Part shown: in pieces, positions 51,433-60,825 of the stretch
How the letters are laid out: every line of letters starts with the position of its first letter
Position numbering within the stretch: position 1 is the first letter of the stretch
Assembly: GCF_004217135.1 (NCBI RefSeq)
Contig: NZ_SHKK01000001.1
Location: 1,860,001 to 1,924,000 of the forward strand
Direction: 5' to 3'
Source of the DNA: Micromonospora violae
GTDB taxonomy: Bacteria > Actinomycetota > Actinomycetes > Mycobacteriales > Micromonosporaceae
Length of the DNA: 64,000 nucleotides
Notes under the pieces: model-generated
The model's database searches: none
What the model saw: only the letters and a program-made list of their open reading frames with translations
What the model was told of the DNA's origin: nothing
Position numbers and translations under genes: made by a program

Positions 51433-54255
51433 ATGACCGTAGAGCAGTTCGCCACCCGTCACATCGGTCCCGGCCCAGACGATGAGCGTCGAATGTTGGA
51501 CATCGTCGGCCACGACTCGATCGATGAGCTGATGGACGCCGCGATCCCCGAGGTGATCCGCTGGCACGGCACCCTCGACCTGCCCGACCCGGCCACCGAG
51601 GCCGAGACGATCGCCGAGCTGCGGGCCCTCGCGGCGCGTAACACCGTCGCCGTCTCCATGATCGGGCTGGGCTACCACGGCACGCACACCCCGGCGGTGA
51701 TCCGCCGCAACGTCCTCGAAGACCCGGCCTGGTACACGGCGTACACGCCGTATCAGCCGGAGATCAGCCAGGGCCGCCTGGAGGCGCTGCTGAACTTCCA
51801 GACGATGGTCACCGACCTGACCGGGTTGGCCACCGCGAACGCCTCCATGCTCGACGAGGGCACCGCGGCGGCGGAGGCGATGACCCTGGCCCGGCGGGCG
51901 TCCAAGAGCAAGAGCAGTGTGTACGTCGTCGACGCCGACGCGTTGCCGCAGACCATCGCGGTGATCACCAGTCGGGCCGAGCCGCTCGGCATCGACGTGC
52001 GGGTCCTCGACGTGGAGCGCGACGAGTTGCCGGCGGACTTCTTCGGCGTGCACCTGCAGTACCCGGGGGCGTCCGGGGCGGTACGCGACCACGCGGGCCT
52101 GGTCGAGGCGGCGCACGCCGTCGGCGCCCTCGTCACCGTCGCGGCGGACCTGCTGGCGTTGACGCTGCTGCGCGCACCGGGGGAGATCGGCGCGGACATC
52201 GCCGCCGGCACCACCCAGCGTTTCGGCGTACCGATGGGCTTCGGTGGGCCGCACGCCGGTTACCTGGCGGTGCGTTCGGGCCTGGAGCGGATGCTGCCCG
52301 GGCGTCTGGTCGGGGTGTCACGTGACGCGGACGGCAACCCGGCCTACCGGTTGGCGTTGCAGACCCGGGAGCAGCACATCCGGCGGGAGAAGGCGACCAG
52401 CAACATCTGCACCGCGCAGGTGCTGCTCGCGGTGATGGCCGGCATGTACGCCGTCTACCACGGCCCGGACGGGCTGCGGGACATCGCGACGCGTACCCAC
52501 GCGATGGCGGCGCGGCTCGCGGCCGGGTTGCGCGCCGGCGGCGTGCCGGTCGCGGACGTCGCGTTCTTCGACACCGTCACCGCCCGGGTGCCGGGTCAGG
52601 CGGCGCGGGTCGTCGAGGCGGCCGCGCAGCGGGGCGTCAACCTGCGGCTGGTCGACGCCGACCAGGTCGGGATGTCCTGCGACGAGACGACGACCGAGGC
52701 GCACCTGCAGGAGGTGTGGGCGGCGTTCGGTGTGCCCGCCGTCGACGGGCCCGTCGACGCGGCCCTGCCGGCGGCGTTGACCCGCGGCAGTGACTTCCTC
52801 ACCCACCCGGTGTTCCGCAGCCACCACTCGGAGACGGCGATGCTGCGCTACCTGCGGCGCCTGTCGGACTTCGACTACGCCCTGGACCGGGGCATGATCC
52901 CGCTGGGGTCGTGCACGATGAAGCTGAACGCGACCACCGAGATGGAGCCGGTCAGCTGGGCGGAGTTCGCGAACATCCACCCGTTCGCGCCGGACTCGCA
53001 GACCGTCGGGTACCGGGAGATGATCGGTCAGCTGGAGTCGTGGCTGGCCGAGGTGACCGGCTACGACGCGGTGAGCGTGCAGCCCAACGCCGGTTCGCAG
53101 GGTGAGCTGGCCGGGTTGCTGGCGATCCGCGCGTACCACGCGTCGCGCGGTGAGACGCACCGCGACGTGTGCCTGATCCCGTCGTCGGCGCACGGCACGA
53201 ACGCGGCGTCGGCGGTGATGGCCGGTATGCGGGTCGTGGTGGTGGCCTGCGACGCCGACGGCAACGTCGACCTCGTCGACCTGGACGCGAAGATCGACAA
53301 GCACCGGGACGCGCTCGCCGCGATCATGGTGACGTACCCGTCGACGCACGGCGTGTACGAGACGGGCATCGCGTCGCTGTGCGCGAAGGTCCACGACGCC
53401 GGCGGGCAGGTGTACGTCGACGGGGCGAACCTCAACGCCCTGGTCGGGTTCGCCAAGCCCGGCAAGTTCGGCGCGGACGTGTCGCACCTGAACCTGCACA
53501 AGACGTTCTGCATCCCGCACGGCGGCGGTGGCCCCGGTGTGGGCCCGGTCGCGGTCCGCGCGCACCTGGCGCCGTTCCTGCCCGGCGACCCGCTGGGCGC
53601 GCACGTGGACTCCACGCCGGCGATCTCGGCGGCGAAGTACGGGTCGGCGGGCATCCTGCCGATCCCGTGGGCGTACCTGCGGATGATGGGCGCCGAGGGG
53701 CTGGCCCGGGCGACCGGGGTCGCGGTCCTCGCCGCGAACTACGTGGCGGCGCGGCTGCGGGGACACTTCCCGGTGCTGTACGCCGGCAACAAGGGCCTGG
53801 TGGCGCACGAGTGCATCCTCGACCTGCGGCCGTTGACGAAGGCGACCGGGGTGAGCGTCGACGACGTGGCGAAGCGGCTGATCGACTACGGCTTCCACGC
53901 GCCCACCATGTCGTTCCCGGTGGCGGGGACGCTGATGGTGGAGCCGACCGAGAGCGAGGACCTGGCCGAGCTGGACCGGTTCTGCGACGCGATGATCGCG
54001 ATCCGCGCGGAGATCGAGCAGGTAGCGTCGGGGCAGTGGCCGGCGGGGGACAACCCGCTGACCAACGCGCCGCACACCGCGGCGATGGTCAGCGGTGACG
54101 AGTGGTCGCACGCGTACCCGCGGTCGGTGGGCGCGTACCCGGCCGGGGTGGACCGGGCCGGGAAGTACTGGCCGCCGGTGCGGCGCATCGACGGCGCGTA
54201 CGGTGACCGGAACCTGGTCTGCTCGTGCCCGTCGCCGGAGGCGTTCGAAGACTGA
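51433..54255 (+). CDS. gcvP: Glycine dehydrogenase (decarboxylating) GcvP
   Basis: 940 aa from ATG 51433 (GGGAG at 51420-51424). Fused P1/P2 subunits of the P-protein. N-terminal [20 protein letters not shown], then [20 protein letters not shown] in the first half. In the second half [30 protein letters not shown], and the PLP lysine Lys690 in [18 protein letters not shown]. Decarboxylates glycine and loads the aminomethyl group onto GcvH. Regulated by the riboswitch upstream. Corresponds to Rv1832 (gcvB), normally close to garA and gcvH. Confidence 0.96.
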   Translation: MTVEQFATRHIGPGPDDERRMLDIVGHDSIDELMDAAIPEVIRWHGTLDLPDPATEAETIAELRALAARNTVAVSMIGLGYHGTHTPAVIRRNVLEDPAWYTAYTPYQPEISQGRLEALLNFQTMVTDLTGLATANASMLDEGTAAAEAMTLARRASKSKSSVYVVDADALPQTIAVITSRAEPLGIDVRVLDVERDELPADFFGVHLQYPGASGAVRDHAGLVEAAHAVGALVTVAADLLALTLLRAPGEIGADIAAGTTQRFGVPMGFGGPHAGYLAVRSGLERMLPGRLVGVSRDADGNPAYRLALQTREQHIRREKATSNICTAQVLLAVMAGMYAVYHGPDGLRDIATRTHAMAARLAAGLRAGGVPVADVAFFDTVTARVPGQAARVVEAAAQRGVNLRLVDADQVGMSCDETTTEAHLQEVWAAFGVPAVDGPVDAALPAALTRGSDFLTHPVFRSHHSETAMLRYLRRLSDFDYALDRGMIPLGSCTMKLNATTEMEPVSWAEFANIHPFAPDSQTVGYREMIGQLESWLAEVTGYDAVSVQPNAGSQGELAGLLAIRAYHASRGETHRDVCLIPSSAHGTNAASAVMAGMRVVVVACDADGNVDLVDLDAKIDKHRDALAAIMVTYPSTHGVYETGIASLCAKVHDAGGQVYVDGANLNALVGFAKPGKFGADVSHLNLHKTFCIPHGGGGPGVGPVAVRAHLAPFLPGDPLGAHVDSTPAISAAKYGSAGILPIPWAYLRMMGAEGLARATGVAVLAANYVAARLRGHFPVLYAGNKGLVAHECILDLRPLTKATGVSVDDVAKRLIDYGFHAPTMSFPVAGTLMVEPTESEDLAELDRFCDAMIAIRAEIEQVASGQWPAGDNPLTNAPHTAAMVSGDEWSHAYPRSVGAYPAGVDRAGKYWPPVRRIDGAYGDRNLVCSCPSPEAFED

Positions 54256-54278
54256 CAACCGACGACTGACGTCGGCGC

Positions 54279-54307
54279 GCCGGGGCGGGCGGTATGGCCG
54301 CCCCGGC
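54279..54307 (+). terminator. gcvP terminator
   Basis: GCCGGGGCGG (54279-54288) and CCGCCCCGGC (54298-54307), a perfect 10-bp stem with a 9-nt loop, 24 nt after gcvP. Confidence 0.78.
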
Positions 54308-54392
54308 AGCCGCTGCGACCTGGGCGGGGACGTCCCTTACCGGGGGACTAGCCTGGGTCGACGGCGGCTATTCGGTGACTCTGAGTGGTCGA

Positions 54393-54593
54393 TCAGGCCA
54401 CGAGGGCGTGGCGGGCGGGGCCGCGGTGCGGTGCGATGCTGCTGCCGTCGGGAAGCAACTCGCCGGTGTCCTCGAAGACGATGACACCGTTGCAGAGCAG
54501 GCTCCAGCCCTGCTCACGGAAGCAGGCGAGGACCCGCGCGGCTTCCCGGTCGGTAGCTTCAGCGGAGGGACAGGTCGGTTGGTGCTGGCACAT
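54393..54593 (-). CDS. DUF5999 family small protein
   Basis: 66 aa from ATG 54593 (GGAGAA upstream). Begins MCQHQPTCPSAEATDREAAR and continues with GWSLLCNGVIVFEDTGELLP, the typical small actinobacterial DUF5999 protein with three Cys that could bind a metal. Function unknown. The start fits the family better than the upstream in-frame codon at 54626. Confidence 0.8.
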   Translation of the reverse strand: MCQHQPTCPSAEATDREAARVLACFREQGWSLLCNGVIVFEDTGELLPDGSSIAPHRGPARHALVA

Positions 54594-54716
54594 CGGGTTC
54601 TCCGGACTGTGGGGGCACTGTGTCATGGTTCACATGACCAGTGACGCACAGTACCAAGCGAAAGTGTCCAGCATCGAGCAGGTGCCCGCCTGGTGCGCGA
54701 GAAATCCACTGAACGG

Positions 54717-55910
54717 ATGAGGAAGGTCGGACCATACGGCGTGGAAACGCTCCCACAGGTGTTGGTCGATGCGCCCGCAGCGCCACCCGCGTGCCGGGGC
54801 GCGCTCGTCGAACACGCCCGCCTGCAGTGGCGCCGCGCCGACGGCGGCGATCCCGCCATGCTCGTCGAGGAGTTCCTCGCCGCCCACGGCCTGCCGCTGG
54901 ACGACCTGGCACGTCCCGCGCCCAACCACGACCAGGGCGGTCCCTGCGGCGCAGCCCTGTACGTCTCAGCGGCCGCGGGCGCACTGCTCGCCGGCGCGCC
55001 AGCCGGCCCACCGAACCCGGCACCGGCGCTGCCGGAGGTCGCCGTGGTGGTGTACGGCCACGCCGAAACACCACCACCACCACTGCGGGGCGTCGGCCCC
55101 TGGCGGCTCGGTGACTGGCAGGAGAGCTGGACCCCGGGGCAGCACGCGGCAGCGGTCGAAGCGGTCCGCCAGGCCATCGGCCGCGGCGACGTCTACCAGG
55201 TCAACGTCGTCGGGCACGCCGCCGCCCCCTACACCGGTGATCCGCTGCCGGCCCTGGGGCGACTCGGCGCGCTGCCGGGCGCCCGCTACGGCGGCACGCT
55301 CACCGGCGCGGGCTGGGCGATCGGCTGCGCCTCCCCGGAGACGCTGATCGAACTCACCGACGGCCGCCTCGTCACCCGACCCATCAAGGGCACCCGCCCG
55401 GCCACCACAGCCGGCGAGCGGGAGCTGCGCGCCAGCGCGAAGGAACGCGCCGAGCACGTGATGATCGTCGACCTGGAACGCAACGACCTGGCCCGCGTCG
55501 CCCGCACCGGCACCGTGCGCGTCGACGAGCTCTTCGCGGTACGCCGCTGGTGTGACCTGTGGCAGGCCGAGTCGACGATCTCCGCGGCCGTCGCCGACGG
55601 GCTGGGTCTGGCCGACCTGCTGCGCGCGGTCTGCCCCGGCGGCTCGGTCACCGGCGCGCCGAAACGCGCCGCCCTGGACCAGATCGCCGCCCTCGAACCC
55701 GTCGGACGCGGCGCCGGCATGGGCGCGCTCGGCTGGGTCGCCCCCGGCCGCATCGACCTGGGCCTCACCATCCGCACCGCCGCCGCCGATGGTGAGCGGC
55801 TACACGTGTGGGCCGGTGGCGGGATCACCTGGGGCAGCGACCCGCAGGCGGAGGTTGCCGAGGCGGCCGCCAAGAGCCGCCCGATCCGGGCCACCCTCGC
55901 CGACGGCTGA
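54717..55910 (+). CDS. pabB: Aminodeoxychorismate synthase component I (PabB-like)
   Basis: 397 aa from ATG 54717; the start is uncertain (GTG 54741 is also possible). Chorismate-binding domain: IGRGDVYQVNVV (substrate entry), SPETLIELTDG then TRPIKGTRPAT, MIVDLERNDLARVA, FAVRRWCDLWQAESTISA, and PGGSVTGAPKRAALDQI. These fit PabB and anthranilate synthase component I; the PIKGTRP block with Lys marks the PabB type that forms an enzyme-bound intermediate. Makes 4-amino-4-deoxychorismate for folate or a secondary metabolite. No glutaminase partner is nearby. Confidence 0.86.
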   Translation: MRKVGPYGVETLPQVLVDAPAAPPACRGALVEHARLQWRRADGGDPAMLVEEFLAAHGLPLDDLARPAPNHDQGGPCGAALYVSAAAGALLAGAPAGPPNPAPALPEVAVVVYGHAETPPPPLRGVGPWRLGDWQESWTPGQHAAAVEAVRQAIGRGDVYQVNVVGHAAAPYTGDPLPALGRLGALPGARYGGTLTGAGWAIGCASPETLIELTDGRLVTRPIKGTRPATTAGERELRASAKERAEHVMIVDLERNDLARVARTGTVRVDELFAVRRWCDLWQAESTISAAVADGLGLADLLRAVCPGGSVTGAPKRAALDQIAALEPVGRGAGMGALGWVAPGRIDLGLTIRTAAADGERLHVWAGGGITWGSDPQAEVAEAAAKSRPIRATLADG

Positions 55911-55935
55911 CTCACACCGCGCTGTCCGGCTGGTG

Positions 55936-56781
55936 TCACCGCACCCCGTACCCGGCCCCGACCGCATTCAGAAAGGCCAGGGCCTCGGCGTCGCGCGATC
56001 CCGGCGGCGCGCTGTAGAGCACGAGGTGCTGGTCGCGGTCGGCGAGGGTGAGCCTGTCGCAGTCGACGGTGATCTCCCCGACGACCGGGTGACGGAAGGT
56101 CTTGGTGAGCATCGACGCGCCCCGCACGTCGTGCCGCTCCCAGAGCCGGGCGAAATCGGCGCTGCCCGCGCGGAGTTCGGCGATGAGTTCGGTCACCGCG
56201 GGGTCGGACGGGTAGCGGGCGACGGTGGATCGGAGCCCGGTGACGACGTGGTGCCGGAACTCCGCAGCGTCGGAGACCCCGTACAGTGCCACGTCCGCGC
56301 GCGGCGACCCGAAAAACGCCCGGCGGGCGAGATTGCGCTCCTGCGGGGTCAGCGGGGCGAAGTCCTCCATCAGCGCGGCAGCGAGATCGTTCCAGGCCAG
56401 CACCTCGAAAGCGGCGGACGTCACGAAGGCGGCCGTCTGCGGCAGCCGATCGAGGAGCGTGAGGATGCTCGGGCGGACGTCGCGCCGATGCACCCCCGTA
56501 CGGCTCGGTGCGGTCCCCGCGAGGACGTGCAGATGATCGGACTCGGTGTCGGTGAGCCGCAGGGCGCTGGCGATCCCGGCGAGGACCTCGCTCGACGGCC
56601 GCGGCGCCCTGCCCTGCTCGAGCCGCACGTAGTACTCCGTGGAGATGTGCGCGAGGACCGCCACCTCCTCACGGCGAAGACCCGGTGTCCGGCGTCGCGG
56701 GCCCGAGGGCAGGCCGACGTCCTGCGGCCGGAGCCGCTCGCGACAGCTCCGTAGGAACGCGCCGAGGTCCTGCTTGTCCAT
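55936..56781 (-). CDS. HTH regulator with MmyB-like ligand domain
   Basis: 281 aa from ATG 56781 (ATG 56796 in frame). XRE-type HTH near residues 6-80 (LGAFLRSCRERLRPQDVGLP, RTPGLRREEVAVLAHISTEY, YVRLEQGRAPRPS). MmyB-like C-terminal domain (AAFEVLAWNDLAAALMEDFA, then RNLARRAFF) that binds small ligands such as fatty acids. The common RRTPGLRREEVA motif is clear. Divergent from the SDR gene with 85 nt between starts, so the SDR is a likely target. Confidence 0.87.
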   Translation of the reverse strand: MDKQDLGAFLRSCRERLRPQDVGLPSGPRRRTPGLRREEVAVLAHISTEYYVRLEQGRAPRPSSEVLAGIASALRLTDTESDHLHVLAGTAPSRTGVHRRDVRPSILTLLDRLPQTAAFVTSAAFEVLAWNDLAAALMEDFAPLTPQERNLARRAFFGSPRADVALYGVSDAAEFRHHVVTGLRSTVARYPSDPAVTELIAELRAGSADFARLWERHDVRGASMLTKTFRHPVVGEITVDCDRLTLADRDQHLVLYSAPPGSRDAEALAFLNAVGAGYGVR

Positions 56782-56866
56782 ACGGCAATTCTGCACCCCG
56801 CGCGGCGGCGGATCCTGGTACGGACAGTGCCTGCATCCGACCTGGAAATCGACCCAGGATCACCTC

Positions 56867-57649
56867 ATGGCGAACAACACCGACATCACACCCATCGGCC
56901 TGCTCACCGGCAAGGTCGTGTTCATCACCGGCGCCAGCCGCGGCATCGGGGCGGCCGCCGCCCAGCTCTTCGCACGCGAAGGCGCGGCGGTCGTGCTCGC
57001 CTCCCGCAGCGCCGACGCGCTTCAGCGGATCGTCGCCGCCATCCGCGCGGATGGGGGCGTCGCGGACGCCGTGACGGTCGACCTCGCCGACCGGGCGAGC
57101 ATCCGCGACGCGGTCGACCGCATCGAGGCGCTGCACGGACGGCTCGACGGCGCGTTCAACAACGGCGCCGCAATCCAGCAGCCCGGCCCGCTCGACACGA
57201 CGAGCGACGACGACATTGAAGAGCAGTTCGCTGTGAACTTCCGGGCGCAGTGGTATGCGATGAACCTTGAGGCCGCTCTCATGCGCCGAGGTGGTGGCGG
57301 GGCGATCGTCAACAACTCGAGCATCGGCAGTCGCCGCGCGAACCCGGAACTGCCGGCGTACGGCGCGATGAAGCGCGCGCTCAACAGCATCACCGAGACT
57401 GCCGCCGTGACCTGGGGGCGACAGGGGATCCGCGTGAACGGCATCACGCCCGGTGGCACCGCGACGGAGATGATCGACACATGGGAGGCGGCGTCGTCCG
57501 GTGTGACCGAGCGCATCCGGGCGCTCAGCCCGCTCAACCGGATGGCCTCGCCTCGGGAGGTCGCCGAGGTGGCCGGGTGGCTCCTCAGCGATCGCGCGTC
57601 GATCGTGAACGGCGCGATCGTGCCGGTCGACGGTGGCGCCGGCGCCTGA
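56867..57649 (+). CDS. SDR family oxidoreductase
   Basis: 260 aa from ATG 56867. TGASRGIGAAAAQLFAREG for NADP binding, FNNGAAIQQPG in place of the usual NNAG, catalytic Ser in VNNSSIGS and Tyr/Lys in AYGAMKRAL. C-terminal MIDTWEAASS, then VAGWLLSDRASIVNGAIVPV and DGGAGA, as in classical SDRs. The substrate is unknown. The divergent HTH regulator probably controls it. Confidence 0.85.
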   Translation: MANNTDITPIGLLTGKVVFITGASRGIGAAAAQLFAREGAAVVLASRSADALQRIVAAIRADGGVADAVTVDLADRASIRDAVDRIEALHGRLDGAFNNGAAIQQPGPLDTTSDDDIEEQFAVNFRAQWYAMNLEAALMRRGGGGAIVNNSSIGSRRANPELPAYGAMKRALNSITETAAVTWGRQGIRVNGITPGGTATEMIDTWEAASSGVTERIRALSPLNRMASPREVAEVAGWLLSDRASIVNGAIVPVDGGAGA

Positions 57650-57680
57650 GCGGGAAACACCCGCTCAGGCCGTGGCGGTG

Positions 57681-57707
57681 GGCCGCCTCGACCAGTTCGA
57701 GGCGGCC
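57681..57707 (+). terminator. SDR terminator
   Basis: Perfect 11-bp stem GGCCGCCTCGA/TCGAGGCGGCC with loop CCAGT, 31 nt after the SDR gene. Confidence 0.75.
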
Positions 57708-57776
57708 GGCCAGCCATCGACACGGCGTCAAAGGTGCCCGTCCACGCCGGTCGCGCCGCCGGATAATCTTGTCGGC

Positions 57777-58289
57777 ATGACAATGCGGCCCATCCGGATC
57801 ATCGGCGACCCCGTCCTGCGTACCCCGTGCGAGCCGGTCACCACGTTCGACGCCGAGCTGCGCGCCCTCGTCACCGACCTGATGGACACCCTGCTCGGCG
57901 CCCCCGGCCGCGCCGGCGTCGCCGCACCGCAGATCGGCGTCAGCGCCCAGGTGTTCGTCTACGACGCCGACGGGCACCGCGGCCACCTCATCAACCCCAC
58001 CCTGGAGTTGTCCGAGGAGCTCCAGGACGACGAGGAGGGCTGCCTGTCCATCCCCGGGCTGTACTTCCCGACCGTGCGGGCCCTGCACGCCACCGCCCAC
58101 GGCGTCGACCAGCACGGCGAGCCGCTGACCGTCGCCGGCAGCGGGTTCCTGGCCCGCGCCCTGCAACACGAGACCGACCACCTGCGCGGGCAGCTCTACG
58201 TCGACACCCTGCGCGGCGACACCCGCCGCCGGGCCCTGCGCGAGATCCGCGCCGGGCGCTTCGACTCACCCAGCCGAAACAGGCCCTAG
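57777..58289 (+). CDS. def: Peptide deformylase
   Basis: 170 aa from ATG 57777. All three motifs: GVAAPQIGV, EEGCLSIPG and QHETDHL, which supply the metal ligands Cys, His, His and the catalytic Glu. Removes the formyl group from nascent proteins. A -10-like TAATCT at 57764-57769 lies 7 nt before the start with no ribosome site, so a leaderless transcript is likely. Its TAG stop and that of the convergent GNAT gene share one CTAG (58286-58289). Confidence 0.93.
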   Translation: MTMRPIRIIGDPVLRTPCEPVTTFDAELRALVTDLMDTLLGAPGRAGVAAPQIGVSAQVFVYDADGHRGHLINPTLELSEELQDDEEGCLSIPGLYFPTVRALHATAHGVDQHGEPLTVAGSGFLARALQHETDHLRGQLYVDTLRGDTRRRALREIRAGRFDSPSRNRP

Positions 58290-59062
58290 CCCGCCAGCGC
58301 GGTCAACGTCCACTCGTCGTAGTCGGCGAACCGGGTGAACCCCACCCGCTCGTACAGGCGTACCGCCGTCGCGTTGTCCGCCTTCACGTTCAACGTCACG
58401 TGCGTGACGCTCTCCCGCAGACGCGCGCACAACGCCGCCACCACCGCCGCGCCCAACCCCCGCCCCCGCCAGCTCGGATGTGTCGTGACATTGCCCAGAG
58501 CCGCCACCTTGTACGCCGGTGAGAACACGTGCACCCCGGCCACCGCGACCAGCTCACCGCCCTCGCGGACCCCCAGGTACTGCCCGGTGTCGAGCATCCG
58601 CTCGTCGAACCAGTTACCCGGGTACGCGTGCGCGTACAACTCCCGCAGCGACGGCAGGTCCGCCGCGGTGAGCGGCACACCCGCCGGCGTCACCGCCGCC
58701 AGCCGGGCCGGATCCGTCAACGCCATCCGGTGGTGCCGGCCACCGGCGTCAATCCGGAACGTTCCCGCCAGGGCGTCGGTCAGCCCGGGGGAGAGGTGTG
58801 CGTACAGCCGGGCGGGCAGCAGCGGCGCCACCTGCGTCAGCAACACCCGCAGCGCCGCGGTGTCCGCCGCTGTGGCGAACGCCAGCAACGTCGGCGGATC
58901 CACCCCGTGGTACAGCAACGCGACCTGCTCACCGCGACGGAACCACGACGTGTAGGGCCAGAAGAAGTCGTCCAGGTCACCCAACTGGTAGGCGTGCAGC
59001 ACCGGATCGCGGCCCAGCAACCGCGCCAGGACCGCCCGGTCGTGCTCCGCCCGCACCGCCAT
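58286..59062 (-). CDS. GNAT family acetyltransferase
   Basis: 258 aa from ATG 59062, overlapping the stop of the TauE-like gene (TGATG). The C-terminal GNAT domain has VAGVHVFSPAYKVAALGNVT, then HPSWRGRGLGAAVVAALCA (acetyl-CoA loop R-G-x-G-x-A/G) and LNVKADNATAVRLYERVGF. The N-terminal 110 residues (LGRDPVLHAYQLGDLDDFFW) are typical of a two-domain GNAT such as DUF4081-type proteins. Substrate unknown. Confidence 0.82.
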   Translation of the reverse strand: MAVRAEHDRAVLARLLGRDPVLHAYQLGDLDDFFWPYTSWFRRGEQVALLYHGVDPPTLLAFATAADTAALRVLLTQVAPLLPARLYAHLSPGLTDALAGTFRIDAGGRHHRMALTDPARLAAVTPAGVPLTAADLPSLRELYAHAYPGNWFDERMLDTGQYLGVREGGELVAVAGVHVFSPAYKVAALGNVTTHPSWRGRGLGAAVVAALCARLRESVTHVTLNVKADNATAVRLYERVGFTRFADYDEWTLTALAG

Positions 59063-59835
59063 CAGCGGGCCATCCACTGGTCGTAACCCAGCTTCGCCAC
59101 CAACGCCAGCACGACGACCAGCAGCACCACCCGCACGAACCCCGAGCCGCGCCGCAATGCCATCCGCGCGCCCAGCACCGCGCCGGCGATGTTGCACACC
59201 GCCATCGCCGCGCCCAGCAGCCACCACACGTGCCCGGTCACCCCGAACACCACCAGCGCACCCAGGTTCGTTCCCGCGTTGACGATCTTCGCCATCGCTG
59301 AGCCGTGCACGAAGTCCGCCCCGATCAGCGCGGTGAACGCCAACACCAGGAACGTGCCGGTGCCCGGCCCGATCAACCCGTCGTACAGGGCGATGCCCAC
59401 CCCGGCCACCGCGATCACCACCGCCACCCGCGCCGGGGTGCGCCGCTGCGACTGCGCCACCACCCCCAGTCGGGGCCGCAGCAGCACGAACACCGCCACC
59501 GCCACCAGGACCACCAACACGACCGGCCGGTACGCCGACGCCGGCACCGACCCGGCCAACGCCGCACCCACACCCGCGCTGAGCACCGCCAACCCCGCCG
59601 CCGGCCCCGCCACCCGCCAGTCCAGCTTGGTCCTGCGGGTGTACGTCGCCGCCGCCGTGGCCGTACCGAAGATCGCGGCCAGTTTGTTCGTGCCCAGCGC
59701 GGTGGCCACCGGCAACCCCGGGGCGGCCACCAGCAACGCCGGCAGCAGCAACAACCCGCCACCACCGACCACGGCGTCGACCCACCCGGCCATCGTCGCG
59801 GCGGCCAGCAGGGTAGTCAGCGATACGGGGTCCAT
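59062..59835 (-). CDS. TauE/SafE (TSUP) family permease
   Basis: 257 aa from ATG 59835; seven or eight TM helices. The two TSUP repeats begin AGWVDAVVGGGGLLLLPALL and GIALYDGLIGPGTGTFLVLA, and GTNKLAAIFGTATAAATYTR belongs to repeat 1. Family members move sulfite, sulfoacetate or similar anions across the membrane. The substrate is not evident here. Coupled to the GNAT gene. Confidence 0.85.
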   Translation of the reverse strand: MDPVSLTTLLAAATMAGWVDAVVGGGGLLLLPALLVAAPGLPVATALGTNKLAAIFGTATAAATYTRRTKLDWRVAGPAAGLAVLSAGVGAALAGSVPASAYRPVVLVVLVAVAVFVLLRPRLGVVAQSQRRTPARVAVVIAVAGVGIALYDGLIGPGTGTFLVLAFTALIGADFVHGSAMAKIVNAGTNLGALVVFGVTGHVWWLLGAAMAVCNIAGAVLGARMALRRGSGFVRVVLLVVVLALVAKLGYDQWMAR

Positions 59836-59894
59836 GGGTGGCAATTCTGCGCACCGGGGCGGCGCCGACCAGGCCCGAAGTGGTCAGCCTCACC

Positions 59895-59981
59895 TCACCG
59901 ACCGCGCGTACGGCGCAACCACACCCCCAACGCTCCGACCGCCACGAACACCAGCATCGAGCACAGCAGCACCTTCACCAC
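59895..59981 (-). CDS. Possible 28-residue membrane peptide
   Basis: Reads MVKVLLCSMLVFVAVGALGV then WLRRTRGR: one TM helix and a basic end, the shape of real small membrane proteins. Start GTG 59981 has GGGTG-like sequence but no clear ribosome site. Real translation is unproven; it lies in the gap between divergent genes. Confidence 0.3.
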   Translation of the reverse strand: MVKVLLCSMLVFVAVGALGVWLRRTRGR

Positions 59982-60016
59982 CCGGCAACCCTGCCACGGG
60001 GACGTAAGGTGCAGGA

Positions 60017-60796
60017 GTGCGCCTGGCCACCTTCAACCTGCTGCACGGACGGTCCCTCACCGACGGGCTCGTCGACTCCGACCGACTCGCCGCCGCCATC
60101 GGCGCCCTCGACGCCGACGTGCTCGCCCTGCAGGAGGTCGACCGCGACCAACACCGCAGCGGCAACCTCGACCTCACCGCCATCGCCGCCCGCGCCCTGG
60201 ACGCACCGCATCACCGCTTCGCCGCCGCCGTCGTCGGCACTCCCGGCGAACAGTTCCGCCCGCTACGCCACGACGACGACGGCCACGGCGAACCCTGTTA
60301 CGGCGTCGGCCTGATCAGCCGACACCCCGTCCGCAGCTGGCAGGTCACCCGGCTCAAACCGGCGCCCGTGCGTTCCCCGGTCTACGTGCCCGGCCCTCGC
60401 GGGGGGCTCGTCCTGCTGCACGACGAACCCCGGGTGGTCCTCGCCGCCGTCCTGGACACCCCGCACGGCCCTCTCACCGTCGCCGCGACGCACCTGTCGT
60501 TCGTGCCGGGCTGGAACGCCCGCCAACTGCGCCAGACCGTCCGCGCCCTGCGCGCGCTACCGGCCCCCCGCGTCCTGCTCGGCGACCTCAACCTGCCCGC
60601 CGGCGCGGCCCGGCTCATCTCCGGCTGGCACCCGCTGGGCCGACGTCCCACCTACCCGTCCGGGCAGCCCCGGGTCCAACTCGACCACATCCTCGCCGAC
60701 CGGCACGCCCTCTACCACCTCCCACCGGTACGCGCCGTCACCGCCCCGCCGTCCACCATCTCCGACCACCGGCCCCTGCTGGTCGACCTCGGCTGA
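60017..60796 (+). CDS. Endonuclease/exonuclease/phosphatase family protein
   Basis: 259 aa from GTG 60017. Metal-dependent EEP fold: MRLATFNLLHGRS, DVLALQEVDRDQ (catalytic Glu), VAATHLSFVPG, VLLGDLNLPAG, LDHILAD and ISDHRPLLVDL. Members cut DNA, phosphoinositides or similar phosphodiesters; the substrate is not certain. TAAGGT at 60005-60010 ends 6 nt before the start, so it is probably leaderless. Confidence 0.85.
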   Translation: MRLATFNLLHGRSLTDGLVDSDRLAAAIGALDADVLALQEVDRDQHRSGNLDLTAIAARALDAPHHRFAAAVVGTPGEQFRPLRHDDDGHGEPCYGVGLISRHPVRSWQVTRLKPAPVRSPVYVPGPRGGLVLLHDEPRVVLAAVLDTPHGPLTVAATHLSFVPGWNARQLRQTVRALRALPAPRVLLGDLNLPAGAARLISGWHPLGRRPTYPSGQPRVQLDHILADRHALYHLPPVRAVTAPPSTISDHRPLLVDLG

Positions 60797-60825
60797 GGCC
60801 ACCGGCAGCTGAGCATGGGCCGCCG

